A DNA stretch of 64,000 nt from Murdochiella vaginalis (GCF_900119705.1 NZ_LT632322.1:248001-312000); one strand, 5' to 3'. Numbered from the stretch's first letter, positions 1 to 8,708 are shown. Notes: generated by a model not told the origin, from the sequence alone. Numbers and translations: made by a program.

Positions 1-307
1 GATTGCGTTGTCAGCCAAAGAGAAAACCGGCTTGGATAGACTTAAGGACGCCATACTGGAGCGTATTTTTCATGGCGCTGCGCCGAAGCAGCCGGCCATG
101 CTGTCCAACATGCGCCATATTGACCGTTTAACGAAGGCAAAGGAAGCGCTGGAAGAAGCGCGCCGGGCCTTGGCGAGCGGCGTGGTGCTGGATGCATTGG
201 AGGTAGACTTGCGCGACAGCTACAATCGTTTAGCGGACATTACCGGCGAACGCGCCGGAGAGGATGTGCTCGATCGAATTTTTCATGATTTTTGTGTAGG
301 GAAATAA
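1..307 (+). CDS. mnmE: tRNA modification GTPase MnmE, C-terminal part (5' end outside window)
   Basis: This is the last ~101 residues of MnmE, which with MnmG installs the (carboxymethyl)aminomethyl group on U34 of certain tRNAs. The reading frame is open from the window edge, so only the C-terminal helical domain is present. The protein ends in FCVGK, the family's C-terminal FC(I/V)GK motif, whose cysteine is conserved in MnmE. It lies 9 bp before mnmG, its partner, as in the usual origin-proximal order of Firmicutes. Identification rests on the C-terminal motif plus neighbour; the G domain is not visible here. Confidence 0.93.
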   Translation, partial: IALSAKEKTGLDRLKDAILERIFHGAAPKQPAMLSNMRHIDRLTKAKEALEEARRALASGVVLDALEVDLRDSYNRLADITGERAGEDVLDRIFHDFCVGK

Positions 308-316
308 GGGAACACC

Positions 317-2218
317 ATGGACAAAAAATATTACAAACGCAAAACGGTAGATGTGGTTGTGATCGGTGCCGGACACGCAGGCTGTGAGGCGGCTTTAGCA
401 AGCGCACGACTGGGTATGGAAACTGTCATGTTGACCATCAGCTTGGACTCGGTTGGCGACATGCCCTGCAATCCGAACGTCGGCGGCACGGGAAAAGGTC
501 ATCTGGTGCGTGAAGTGGATGCGCTTGGCGGCGAAATGGCGAGAGTCATTGACGAGACGTTTTTACAATCCCGCATGCTCAACACATCCAAGGGGCCGGC
601 CATCCATTCCCTTCGCGTGCAAGCAGACAAGCGCCGTTATCACGAATGCATGAAGAAACGCTTGGAAGACCAACCACATCTACAGCTGATTGAAGGAGAA
701 GCCGTTGAGCTGGTTATAGAGGACGGTCAAGTACGCGGCGTCGGCACCTTGCAGGGTGCTTTTTATGAAGCGCAGGCGGTCATCATCTGTACCGGGACCT
801 TCTTAAACGGAACTATTCTTATGGGCGACGTAAGTTATTCCTCCGGCCCGCATGGGCTGCGTCCTTCCCTTTATTTCAGTGACGCCTTGCGGAAAGCGGG
901 CATTCCCTTAAAACGCTTTAAAACCGGAACGCCGGCCCGCGTGAACCGCCGTTCGATTGACTATTCTCGGCTCGTTGTACAGGATGGCGATCCGGAAATC
1001 GTCCCCTTCTCGTTTTTGAACCAAGATAAGAGCTATGATGCGACGAATCAGATGCCCTGTTATTTGACCTATACAACGGACGAAACCAAACGCATTATTG
1101 AGGAAAATCTTCATCGCTCCCCCATGTATTCCGGGGAAAAACACGGCGTCGGGCCGCGTTATTGTCCGTCCCTCGAGGATAAAATGGTGCGCTTTGCGGA
1201 TCATCCGCAGCATCAGATATTCTTGGAACCGGAAGGTAGAGACACAGAAGAAGTGTATGTACAAGGCGCAAGTACCACGCTTCCGGAAGAGGTGCAAATG
1301 GCTTTTTATCGCACTATTACGGGCCTGGAGCACGTGGAGATCATGCGATCCGCCTATGGAATTGAATACGACTGTATTGATGCGCGCGCCTTGAAAAGCT
1401 CCTTGGAAGCGCGTTCCTGTAAAGGACTTTTCTTTGCCGGACAGGTCAACGGCTCTTCCGGTTATGAAGAAGCTGCGGCGCAAGGCTTGATGGCCGGCAT
1501 CAATGCCGCCCGTCTCCTGACCAACAAGGACCCTCTCGTTCTTGACCGCAGCCAAGCATATATAGGCGTTCTCATTGACGATCTGGTAACCAAGGGAACC
1601 AATGAACCGTATCGAATGATGACTTCCCGTTGCGAATATCGGTTAAGCCTTCGTCAGAACAATGCGGATTTGCGCCTGACCGGCATTGGCCATACGATTG
1701 GGCTTGCATCAGAAGAACGCTATAAGCGCATGAAAGCAAAGTGGGAGCGTATTGCAAAGGAAGAAGAACGCTTAAAAACACGGATGGTTACTCCAACGGA
1801 AGAAACCAATGCGTTTTTGATCGCACAGTCCTCTTCCCCACTCAAGACAGGGGTTACGCTGGCGGAATTGCTTCGACGCCCTGAATTGACATATGCCTCG
1901 CTATCTCCTCTCGACCCGGATCGGGAAAAACTGCCCAAAGAAATCCGAATGGAAGTGGAGACACAAATCAAATACGAAGGCTACATTGCGAAGCAAAATG
2001 CGCAAATTGCACAATTTAGGAAGCTGGAAGGGCGCAAACTGGACACCATGGACTATACGTTGGTTTCGGGCTTAAAAAAAGAGGCCGCAGAGAAGCTCAA
2101 CGCCGTTCAGCCGGAATCGATCGGCCAAGCCTCTCGTATCAGCGGTGTATCCCCAGCAGACATGAATGTGCTGCTGATCTATCTGGAGATGAAAAGGCGA
2201 AAGGAAAAGGAGTCTTAG
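317..2218 (+). CDS. mnmG: tRNA uridine-5-carboxymethylaminomethyl modification enzyme MnmG
   Basis: MnmG (GidA) is the FAD-dependent partner of MnmE and uses methylenetetrahydrofolate to modify wobble uridines. The 633-residue length is normal for the family. The N-terminus carries the dinucleotide-binding motif GAGHAGCEAA at about residues 17-26, followed by the conserved NPNVGGTGKGHLVREVDALGG region (around 52-72). A C-terminal helical domain follows. The ATG is preceded by AAGGGAACACC, a moderate ribosome binding site. It sits 9 bp after mnmE and 1 bp before rsmG, so the three are probably co-transcribed. Confidence 0.97.
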   Translation: MDKKYYKRKTVDVVVIGAGHAGCEAALASARLGMETVMLTISLDSVGDMPCNPNVGGTGKGHLVREVDALGGEMARVIDETFLQSRMLNTSKGPAIHSLRVQADKRRYHECMKKRLEDQPHLQLIEGEAVELVIEDGQVRGVGTLQGAFYEAQAVIICTGTFLNGTILMGDVSYSSGPHGLRPSLYFSDALRKAGIPLKRFKTGTPARVNRRSIDYSRLVVQDGDPEIVPFSFLNQDKSYDATNQMPCYLTYTTDETKRIIEENLHRSPMYSGEKHGVGPRYCPSLEDKMVRFADHPQHQIFLEPEGRDTEEVYVQGASTTLPEEVQMAFYRTITGLEHVEIMRSAYGIEYDCIDARALKSSLEARSCKGLFFAGQVNGSSGYEEAAAQGLMAGINAARLLTNKDPLVLDRSQAYIGVLIDDLVTKGTNEPYRMMTSRCEYRLSLRQNNADLRLTGIGHTIGLASEERYKRMKAKWERIAKEEERLKTRMVTPTEETNAFLIAQSSSPLKTGVTLAELLRRPELTYASLSPLDPDREKLPKEIRMEVETQIKYEGYIAKQNAQIAQFRKLEGRKLDTMDYTLVSGLKKEAAEKLNAVQPESIGQASRISGVSPADMNVLLIYLEMKRRKEKES

Positions 2219-2219
2219 A

Positions 2220-2948
2220 ATGTATGATCAGAAGAGCGGGCTCCAGGAGCGCGCAATAAAGCTGGGTTTCACACTGACGGAATTACAGTGTCGTCAATTT
2301 GAAGAATATCGCTCGTTACTTCTGGCGTGGAACAACAAGATGGATCTCACAGCGATAACCGAGGCGGCGGAAATAGACAACAAACATTTCTTGGACTCCC
2401 TCAGTATCCTTCGCTTTTTCCCGGAGGGCATTTCCGGACGCGTTGTCGATATCGGTACAGGAGCGGGATTTCCATCTATTCCATTGAAGATTTTAAATCC
2501 CACCATGTCCTTGACGTTGGTGGACAGTCTGAACAAGCGGATCCTATTTTTGAAAGAGGTTGTTCATACACTGGAATTAGCAGATGTATCGTTGTTTCAT
2601 ACGCGTGCGGAAGATTTTTTACAGGCATCACCTGAAAACGCCCATCGAGAGAGCTATGACTACGTGGTGGCGCGAGCGGTGGCACCGCTTCCTACGCTCT
2701 TGGAATATACGCTTCCTGCGTTGCGCATCGGAGGCGAACTGATTGCGATGAAAGGACCGGGCGCACGCCAGGAGGTCGAGGACGCTAAAAATGCTTTAGC
2801 GGAACTGGGTGGAGAGGTAATCGAGATAGATGAATTCACCTGGACCGAGCAGCAATATCAACGCGTGAATTTGCGCATACGAAAAGAACGCCCCACTCCG
2901 AACCGGTATCCGCGAGGAAAGGGAAAAGCTAAAAAGCGTCCTCTGTAA
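2220..2948 (+). CDS. rsmG: 16S rRNA (guanine-N7)-methyltransferase RsmG
   Basis: RsmG (GidB) methylates G527 of 16S rRNA with S-adenosylmethionine. The 242-residue product has the Rossmann methyltransferase motif DIGTGAGFPSIPL at about residues 79-91. It ends in a strongly basic tail (RKER, GKGKAKKR), common in Firmicute RsmG. The ATG directly follows the mnmG stop with the ribosome site AAAGGAG inside the end of mnmG. The gene is closed by an unusual palindromic terminator that contains a parS site. Confidence 0.96.
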   Translation: MYDQKSGLQERAIKLGFTLTELQCRQFEEYRSLLLAWNNKMDLTAITEAAEIDNKHFLDSLSILRFFPEGISGRVVDIGTGAGFPSIPLKILNPTMSLTLVDSLNKRILFLKEVVHTLELADVSLFHTRAEDFLQASPENAHRESYDYVVARAVAPLPTLLEYTLPALRIGGELIAMKGPGARQEVEDAKNALAELGGEVIEIDEFTWTEQQYQRVNLRIRKERPTPNRYPRGKGKAKKRPL

Positions 2949-2965
2949 GGAAGAACCAATGATGT

Positions 2966-3013
2966 AAGCCACCCCAAAATGTTTCACGTGAAACATTTTG
3001 GGGTGGCTTTTTT
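2966..3013 (+). terminator. rsmG terminator, 44-bp perfect palindrome containing parS
   Basis: Positions 2966-3009 form a perfect 44-bp palindrome (22-bp arms, no unpaired centre), followed by a run of T to 3013. In RNA this would be a long GC-containing stem followed by U residues, i.e. an intrinsic terminator for rsmG. The central 16 bp are a canonical parS sequence, so one element appears to serve as both terminator and ParB-binding site. Confidence 0.8.
2980..2995. promoter_or_regulatory. parS: parS site 1 (canonical)
   Basis: TGTTTCACGTGAAACA is identical to the Bacillus-type parS consensus bound by ParB/Spo0J. It is a perfect 16-bp palindrome lying inside the rsmG terminator stem and about 2.3 kb from parB. 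Confidence 0.93.
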
Positions 3014-3052
3014 GCACACAAAAATTTCGCATATAGCATATAAATGAAAAAA

Positions 3053-3068
3053 TGTTTCATGTGAAACA
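3053..3068. promoter_or_regulatory. parS: parS site 2 (one-base variant)
   Basis: TGTTTCATGTGAAACA differs from the consensus at one central base (C to T), which breaks palindromy at one pair. It is one of three copies with the same substitution in this spacer. The repetition of the same variant suggests a real, used site. Confidence 0.85.
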
Positions 3069-3122
3069 TTTTAAGCTGAAACAGGAGAGCGAGGTCACGG
3101 GGCAACAACTTTCGTTTCAAAA

Positions 3123-3138
3123 TGTTTCATGTGAAACA
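3123..3138. promoter_or_regulatory. parS: parS site 3 (one-base variant)
   Basis: Same TGTTTCATGTGAAACA variant as sites 2 and 4, 70 bp from site 2. It is flanked by TTTCAAAA and TTTTGAAA, which extends the dyad beyond the 16-bp core. Confidence 0.85.
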
Positions 3139-3186
3139 TTTTGAAACACATAGTCATTAATATGATATGCCCTTAGGAAGTTCCTT

Positions 3187-3195
3187 TGCTATAAT
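3187..3195 (+). promoter_or_regulatory. Extended -10 promoter for cinA-parA-parB
   Basis: TGCTATAAT is a perfect extended -10 element (TGn plus TATAAT). No convincing -35 is visible 17 bp upstream, as is usual for extended -10 promoters. Transcription would start near 3202, placing parS site 4 in the 5' leader of cinA, so ParB bound there could influence expression of its own operon (inference). Confidence 0.6.
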
Positions 3196-3224
3196 TGTTG
3201 CAGGCAGAATGGCCACGGAAAAAT

Positions 3225-3240
3225 TGTTTCATGTGAAACA
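3225..3240. promoter_or_regulatory. parS: parS site 4 (one-base variant)
   Basis: Third copy of TGTTTCATGTGAAACA. It lies 15 bp upstream of the cinA start and just ahead of its ribosome binding site GGAGAGAG, downstream of the predicted promoter. Confidence 0.85.
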
Positions 3241-3255
3241 TTTTGGAGAGAGAAC

Positions 3256-4497
3256 ATGATTGTTGAATGCATTTCTGTAGGGACGGAAATTTTACTGGGA
3301 GACATTCTTAACACGAACGTACAGTATTTGTCACGCCTTTGTGCGGAAGTAGGGTTGGACGTGTTTCACACTTCTGTGGTTGGCGATAACGTAGAGCGAC
3401 TGAAACAAGCGTTACAGTTGGCCTGCAGCAGGTCGGATGCGGTTATTTTAACAGGAGGGCTTGGCTCTACGGATGACGACATTACGAAACGCGTCGTCAT
3501 CGATTTTCTGCATCAGGGAACACAGGTGAGCACGTATAACAAGAGCACAATTGAAACATGGTTCGACAATGAAAAGGCGAGAAAAGACAATGAAATTGTC
3601 TACACCTTTCCAAAAGGCTCCACTATTCTTAAGAATCACGTTGGAACTGCTTCCGGCGCAGTTATTCCCTTCAACCAGGGCGAAAAACAAGGTTATATCG
3701 TAATCCTACCGGGGCCTCCGAAGGAAATGATTCCCATGGTGGAGAAGGAGCTTCGCCCGATTCTTTATAAATGGTCAGACAGCGTGACCGAATCCCTTGT
3801 AGTACGGTTTGGCATTTTAGGCGAATACCGTATCAATGAAATCCTGAAGGAGGAAATCGTTAACGGCATAAATCCGACGATCGCACCCTATGTGAAAGAG
3901 GACGGAGCTCTCATTCGCATTACGGCGAAGGCTCCCACAGACATAGAAGCGAAGGAACGGATAGAAAAGGCGTATTTGCAGGTGGAGAAGAAGCTGGGCA
4001 AATACATTGTGGCTGTTGGCGAGGAGTCGCGATCGGAGGTTTTGGTACGCATCTTGAAGGAACGGAAGGAACACGTGTCGACCGCAGAGAGCATAACGGG
4101 TGGACTTGTTGCATCGACGATCATAGAAGCGCCGGGCGCATCAAATGTGTTGGAAGAATCTTTTGTTGTTTATAGCGACCGCGCAAAGCACACTATTTTA
4201 GGCGTGCCGAATAATAAGCTGGAGAAGCATACGGCGGTAAGTCAAAGTGTTTGTCGCAGCATGTTAAAGGGGCTACACGAAAAAACAAAAAGCGATCTAT
4301 GCATTGCAACAACCGGTTATGCCGGACCGGAAGGAGAAGATGTAGGACTTTGCTATGTCGGCATTCGATACCACGGGAAAAAGCGCGTTTTTCAGCACGA
4401 TTTGCACGGTGACAGAAACCACATCCGCAATCGGGCCAAGAATTTAGCTGTAGATTATGCGATCATGATGATGAAGGGTGAGTTATGGGAAGAATAA
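3256..4497 (+). CDS. cinA: CinA family protein (competence/damage-inducible; nicotinamide-nucleotide amidase type)
   Basis: This is a full-length 413-residue CinA with two domains. The N-terminal MoaB/MogA-like domain has the VGTEILLGDILNTN start and a GGLGSTDDD motif near residue 75 (the usual Pro of GGLGPTxDD is Ser here). The C-terminal PncC-like amidase domain begins around VSTAESITGG (about residue 275). The family is linked to NMN deamidation and pyridine-nucleotide recycling. The gene overlaps parA by 13 bp, which implies translational coupling; CinA next to parAB is less common than noc. Confidence 0.93.
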   Translation: MIVECISVGTEILLGDILNTNVQYLSRLCAEVGLDVFHTSVVGDNVERLKQALQLACSRSDAVILTGGLGSTDDDITKRVVIDFLHQGTQVSTYNKSTIETWFDNEKARKDNEIVYTFPKGSTILKNHVGTASGAVIPFNQGEKQGYIVILPGPPKEMIPMVEKELRPILYKWSDSVTESLVVRFGILGEYRINEILKEEIVNGINPTIAPYVKEDGALIRITAKAPTDIEAKERIEKAYLQVEKKLGKYIVAVGEESRSEVLVRILKERKEHVSTAESITGGLVASTIIEAPGASNVLEESFVVYSDRAKHTILGVPNNKLEKHTAVSQSVCRSMLKGLHEKTKSDLCIATTGYAGPEGEDVGLCYVGIRYHGKKRVFQHDLHGDRNHIRNRAKNLAVDYAIMMMKGELWEE

Positions 4498-5282
4498 TCA
4501 GCATATATAACCAAAAGGGCGGTGTGGGGAAGACAACAACCGTCGTAAATTTAGCTGCTGCGCTGGCATTGACAGGTTTATTTAAGAAAAAGGTATTGGT
4601 GATTGACTTAGATCCGCAAGGCAACACCACATCCGGATTCGGACTCGAAAAAAACACGGAAAGCCCCGATGTTTATTCGGTGATGCTGGAGGAGGCTACG
4701 CTTGCGGAGTCTTGGAAGAGTGTGCGAAAGGAAACGCTGAAGGTCGTGCCGTCAACAGCGGATCTTACGGGCTTTGAAATCGAATCGGCAGCGATGCCGG
4801 ATGCACATCAGCGATTAAAAAAAGCACTCATACCGGTTGCCGCACAATTTGATTACATCTTGATCGATTGTCCGCCTTCTTTAGGAATGTTGAGCATGAA
4901 TGCACTGGTGGCGTCCGATTCGGTTCTCATTCCGATACAGACCGAGTTTTACGCGCTGGAAGGGGTAAGCCAATTGGTTAAGACCCTGTCCTTGGTACGG
5001 GCAAGCTTAAATCCCACACTGGAAGTGGAAGGTGTGCTCTTGACGATGTATGATGCGCGCACCAATTTAGCACAGGATGTACGTGCCGAGGTCAATCACT
5101 ATTTTGAAGGAAAGGTTTTTGAGACCGAAATCCCGCGTAATGTCCGTCTTGCAGAAGCACCCTCTTTCGGAGAAAGCGCTGTAACGTATGACAAATACTC
5201 GAAAGGGGCGCAGGCATATATAAAGCTGTCGAAAGAAATTAAAAGAAAGCATGGAAAGGATCCTGTAGAAGATAAGGAGTAA
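4485..5282 (+). CDS. parA: Chromosome-partitioning ATPase ParA (Soj)
   Basis: This 265-residue P-loop ATPase drives chromosome segregation with ParB and regulates initiation in Firmicutes. The deviant Walker A box KGGVGKTT spans residues 11-18 (signature Lys11 and Lys16). Walker A' is DLDPQGN near 44-50 and Walker B is DCPPSLG near residue 126. The start overlaps the end of cinA; the ribosome site GGGTGAG lies within cinA. parB follows after 2 bp. Confidence 0.96.
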   Translation: MGRIISIYNQKGGVGKTTTVVNLAAALALTGLFKKKVLVIDLDPQGNTTSGFGLEKNTESPDVYSVMLEEATLAESWKSVRKETLKVVPSTADLTGFEIESAAMPDAHQRLKKALIPVAAQFDYILIDCPPSLGMLSMNALVASDSVLIPIQTEFYALEGVSQLVKTLSLVRASLNPTLEVEGVLLTMYDARTNLAQDVRAEVNHYFEGKVFETEIPRNVRLAEAPSFGESAVTYDKYSKGAQAYIKLSKEIKRKHGKDPVEDKE

Positions 5283-5284
5283 GT

Positions 5285-6403
5285 ATGGCACGAAAAAGAG
5301 GATTGGGCAGGGGGTTGGGCGCACTGATTCCCAACAGCAAACAAGAGAAAAAACCAACCATCGACACGAAAAAACCAACGGATGAGAAAAAGACGGTGCA
5401 GCCGGAACCGAAAAAAACAGCGGCAAAGCCGTCGAAGAACACAACGACGGTAGCAAAGCCGGAAACGAAAGCCGCTGCGTCAGCAAAAGCAGCAACGAAG
5501 GCCGGCAAAACGAGTCAATCGGCCGGCAAAGCTTCGTCAACATCTAAGACCGCAAATACAGCGAAGACGTCTGCGAATTCGACAAAGAGGAAAGCGAAAG
5601 AGGAATCCAAGCTCTCGGCAACGGAAACGGTGTTGCGCTCCATGCAGCATTTGGCACTGGATCAAATAGAGCCGAATCCGGACCAACCGAGAAAGAATTT
5701 TGAGGAAGCTTCTTTAGCCGAACTGACAGAATCCATTCGCACGTACGGCGTGCTTCAACCGATTGTGGTGGAGAAATACACAGCGCCGGGTCATGCGCCG
5801 TATCGGATTATCGCCGGGGAGCGCCGCTATCGTGCGGCGAGCCATGCGGGATTGAAAGAAATTCCCGTTGTGCTGCGAGAAGATCGCCCCGAGGAGCAGA
5901 TGCTACTGTCCGTCGTGGAAAATGTGCAACGTCAGGATCTGTCGCCGGTCGAGGAAGCGGTGGCGTATCAGCACATTATGGAAGAGCGACATATGACACA
6001 ACAGGAGCTTTCCGTAGCGTTAGGGAAATCGCGTCCATACATTGCGAATGCGGTGCGTCTGCTACGATTGGATGAAGCTTCCCTGGAGGCGTTACGGGAG
6101 GGAAAACTGACATCGTCACAAGCGCGCACCTTATTGGCTGAAAAAGATTTGAAAAAACGTGCGGCCTATCTTAAATTGCTCACGGAAGGGCGTGCGAGTG
6201 TGCAGGAGGTTGAAAATCGGCGTAAAAAGCCGAAAACGACGGATGCATTTCTGGTCGATGTGGAGCGTCGCTTTTCCGAAGCGTTGGAGACGCCTGTAGC
6301 GGTCATTTCCCGTCGAAAGGGCTGGAGTGTGCAGATCGCCTGCTATAATGAAGAAGACTTAAACCGACTGTTGGAGCGGTTTAGCGCGTCAGACCAACAT
6401 TGA
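5285..6403 (+). CDS. parB: Chromosome-partitioning protein ParB (Spo0J) with long Lys/Ala-rich linker
   Basis: ParB binds parS, spreads as a CTP-dependent clamp and loads SMC. The 372-residue protein starts with the ParA-stimulating peptide containing LGRGLGALI (residues 7-15). Residues ~18-115 then form a low-complexity Lys/Ala/Thr/Ser-rich tract. The CTPase domain follows (GERRYRAA at 178-185, ENVQRQDLSPVEEA after it), then a helix-turn-helix (TQQELSVALGKS) and a dimerisation domain. Typical Firmicute ParB is about 280-290 residues; the excess is the linker. The four parS sites upstream are its expected targets. Confidence 0.95.
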   Translation: MARKRGLGRGLGALIPNSKQEKKPTIDTKKPTDEKKTVQPEPKKTAAKPSKNTTTVAKPETKAAASAKAATKAGKTSQSAGKASSTSKTANTAKTSANSTKRKAKEESKLSATETVLRSMQHLALDQIEPNPDQPRKNFEEASLAELTESIRTYGVLQPIVVEKYTAPGHAPYRIIAGERRYRAASHAGLKEIPVVLREDRPEEQMLLSVVENVQRQDLSPVEEAVAYQHIMEERHMTQQELSVALGKSRPYIANAVRLLRLDEASLEALREGKLTSSQARTLLAEKDLKKRAAYLKLLTEGRASVQEVENRRKKPKTTDAFLVDVERRFSEALETPVAVISRRKGWSVQIACYNEEDLNRLLERFSASDQH

Positions 6404-6414
6404 AAGGAAAGATT

Positions 6415-7554
6415 ATGCCAAATTTTCTTATGCCGGCGCTCTTGTTTGTTGTATTCGTGTTGATGATCGGCTGCTTTTACATCGCCGGCAACACGAACAA
6501 CAAACTGAATCGCATGCGCCGTCGTTATGATCTTTTACTTCGCGGACGATCGGATATAAACATGGAAGAGCTTCTTCTCAGCTTGTCCGGTGAGCTGGAT
6601 GCATCCAAGGAAGAGCGCGCGAAAGCGGAACAAAAGATCTATCACATCGAACAATGGATCGCGCGTACGGATGCGGATCAGACTGCTCATGTCGATGAAC
6701 GATTTGCGACCATTTCACGGCAGCTTACGGAGGAGATGCGTCAAAGCACATCCAGTGTGATGCAGACGATTAATCGCGTCGATAGCGAAGTGAAAGAGCG
6801 CATGAACGCGGTGGAAAAAGAAAGCGCGGAGTCCATTATTCGGGAAGCGAGTGCTCTTCGTGCACAGCTCAATGAGTTTTCGCAGGCGACCGTACGCCAG
6901 GTGAAGAAAAATGAAGAAGATGCGTTTGTGCGTTTCGATAGCATCGAGAAAAATGCCGCTGCATGGAAAGAGGAAATAGATTCGCGTCTCTTGAACATGG
7001 AAACGGACGCCAATGGACGTTTTCGCCAGCTCGAGGGAGGATTGGTAGAGCGTATCGCAGGATTACAGACGATTACGCAGAACCGCTTCCAAAACATGGA
7101 ACAGAAAGCGCAGGAAACCTTCGCTGCCGGTCGAGCCGAGACGGAGCAATGGCTTAAGACTTTGGAGCAAAATACCAATGCGCGGGCGGAGCAGATGGAA
7201 AAGGATCTGCATCATCGAGTCGATACGCTGCAACAGGAAACGAATGAGCGCGTGTCAAACTTTGAAAAAGAAACAACACAAAAAGTGAAAAGCGAATCAC
7301 TACGGCTGCGTGAGCAGTTGGCCATGGCAATTCAAAAGATCTATGTGCATCGCTATAATGCCTTTGCAGACGTGGCCGGTGAAAGCAGCTTTTCTGCGGT
7401 TTTATTGGATGAATACCGCAACGGTTTGATCTTGACGACCATCTATTCTCGCGAAAACACCATCACCTTTGCAAAAGAGGTCCGGTCGGGCGAACCGGTG
7501 CAAAAATTGTCTCCGGAAGAGGAGCACGCATTAGATGAAGCTATGAAGCGTTGA
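6415..7554 (+). CDS. DUF4446 family membrane protein with expanded coiled coil
   Basis: A 379-residue protein of unknown function. Residues ~3-24 are a single membrane segment. Residues ~33-55 and the last ~75 (HRYNAFADVAGESSFSAVLL onward, then ILTTIYSRENTITFAKEV) match the two conserved parts of DUF4446, a family often found directly after parB. Between them lie about 230 residues of heptad-like charged helix with recurrent RFxxxE-type units. Family members are usually around 160 residues, so the coiled coil is a large insertion. I chose ATG 6415 because AAAGGA sits 6 bp upstream; the in-frame TTG at 6400 has no site. Confidence 0.75.
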   Translation: MPNFLMPALLFVVFVLMIGCFYIAGNTNNKLNRMRRRYDLLLRGRSDINMEELLLSLSGELDASKEERAKAEQKIYHIEQWIARTDADQTAHVDERFATISRQLTEEMRQSTSSVMQTINRVDSEVKERMNAVEKESAESIIREASALRAQLNEFSQATVRQVKKNEEDAFVRFDSIEKNAAAWKEEIDSRLLNMETDANGRFRQLEGGLVERIAGLQTITQNRFQNMEQKAQETFAAGRAETEQWLKTLEQNTNARAEQMEKDLHHRVDTLQQETNERVSNFEKETTQKVKSESLRLREQLAMAIQKIYVHRYNAFADVAGESSFSAVLLDEYRNGLILTTIYSRENTITFAKEVRSGEPVQKLSPEEEHALDEAMKR

Positions 7555-7675
7555 TCAACAATGCTTTGTTTAGGGTAAAAAGGAAAAGAACAAAAGAAAC
7601 GAGAAGTGCGTGTTTCGCGCAAACGAAGCAGGCCACGGGAAGAAGCAGGTTACGGGAAAGAAAAAAGGAGAGGCT

Positions 7676-8653
7676 ATGACTATTGTTCAGGAAGCAGCAC
7701 AAGCGATAAAGGGGAAAAACATCCGCATTGTCTACCCGGAAGGAACGGATGCACGGATTCTGCATGCGGCGGTGCGTCATGCGAAAGACGGCATTATCCA
7801 TCCGATTCTCTTAGGTAGACGCGAGAGAGTAGAGGAGCTTGCTAAACAAGAGGGCGTTTCGTTAGAGGGCTTGGAATTCATTGATTATCTAAACTATGAC
7901 CACTACGATGAAATGCTGGCGCAGCTTTTAGAACGCCGAAAAGGAAAAATCGATGAGACGAAAGCACATAGCATGCTGAAGGATCGCAACTATTTCGGCA
8001 CGATGCTCGTTTACATGGGCAAGGCGGATGGCCTGGTATCCGGTGCGGATGGCCCGACAGGCGACACCATTCGTCCGGCACTGCAAATCATCAAAACGAA
8101 GCCGGATGCCAAACTGGTTAGCGGCTGTTTCATTATGATCTCTCCTGACGAGAAAGAGCGTCTGCTCTTTGCGGATTCGGCGGTAAACATTTCGCCGTCG
8201 GAAGAAGAGCTGGCGGATATTGCGTATCAAACGGCGCAGACAGCAAAGCTCTTCAATATTGAACCGAATGTGGCGATGCTTTCCTTCTCCACATATGGTT
8301 CCGCCAGTTCGCCGGAACAGGAAAGAATGGCCAACGCCACAGCCGTTGCCAAAAAAAAGTATCCGGATCTGAATGTCGACGGGGAAATGCAGTTGGATGC
8401 TGCTTGGAATGAAACTGTAGCGAAGAAAAAAGCGCCGGGCTCTACAGTCGCCGGCAAAGCACGCGTCTTCATCTTCCCGGATCTGCAGTCGGGCAATATT
8501 GGCTATAAAATTGCGCAACGTTTAGGAAACTATACGGCGCTGGGCCCACTGCTGCAAGGCATGGCGCGTCCGGTAAACGACCTTTCTCGCGGCTGCTCCG
8601 AGCAGGATGCATATGAGATCGGCATTATTACAGCTTTTCAGGCGATGTATTGA
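7676..8653 (+). CDS. pta: Phosphate acetyltransferase
   Basis: Pta interconverts acetyl-CoA and acetyl phosphate in acetate fermentation. The 325-residue length matches single-domain Pta. Recognisable segments are IRIVYPEG, the SGADGPTGDTIRPALQIIKT region and the glycine-rich LSRGCSEQDAYEI near the C-terminus. The ATG at 7676 follows AAAAGGAG by 5 bp; a longer in-frame GTG at 7610 lacks a site. Acetate kinase is not adjacent, so the second step must be encoded elsewhere. A strong hairpin closes the gene. Confidence 0.95.
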   Translation: MTIVQEAAQAIKGKNIRIVYPEGTDARILHAAVRHAKDGIIHPILLGRRERVEELAKQEGVSLEGLEFIDYLNYDHYDEMLAQLLERRKGKIDETKAHSMLKDRNYFGTMLVYMGKADGLVSGADGPTGDTIRPALQIIKTKPDAKLVSGCFIMISPDEKERLLFADSAVNISPSEEELADIAYQTAQTAKLFNIEPNVAMLSFSTYGSASSPEQERMANATAVAKKKYPDLNVDGEMQLDAAWNETVAKKKAPGSTVAGKARVFIFPDLQSGNIGYKIAQRLGNYTALGPLLQGMARPVNDLSRGCSEQDAYEIGIITAFQAMY

Positions 8654-8675
8654 TTTAGTCGCATAAGGGAAACGA

Positions 8676-8708
8676 AAAGAGGCACCTCCCACGGGAGGTG
8701 CCTCTTTC
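8676..8708. terminator. Bidirectional terminator between pta and pncB
   Basis: AGAGGCACCTCCC (8678-8690) pairs perfectly with GGGAGGTGCCTCT (8693-8705) across a 2-nt gap, with A residues before and T residues after. It lies between convergent pta and pncB and can end both. Confidence 0.88.

Noticed and set aside
7610-7675. GTG-initiated N-terminal extension of Pta
   Set aside because: No ribosome site, no family match, while ATG 7676 has AAAAGGAG and gives normal Pta length.
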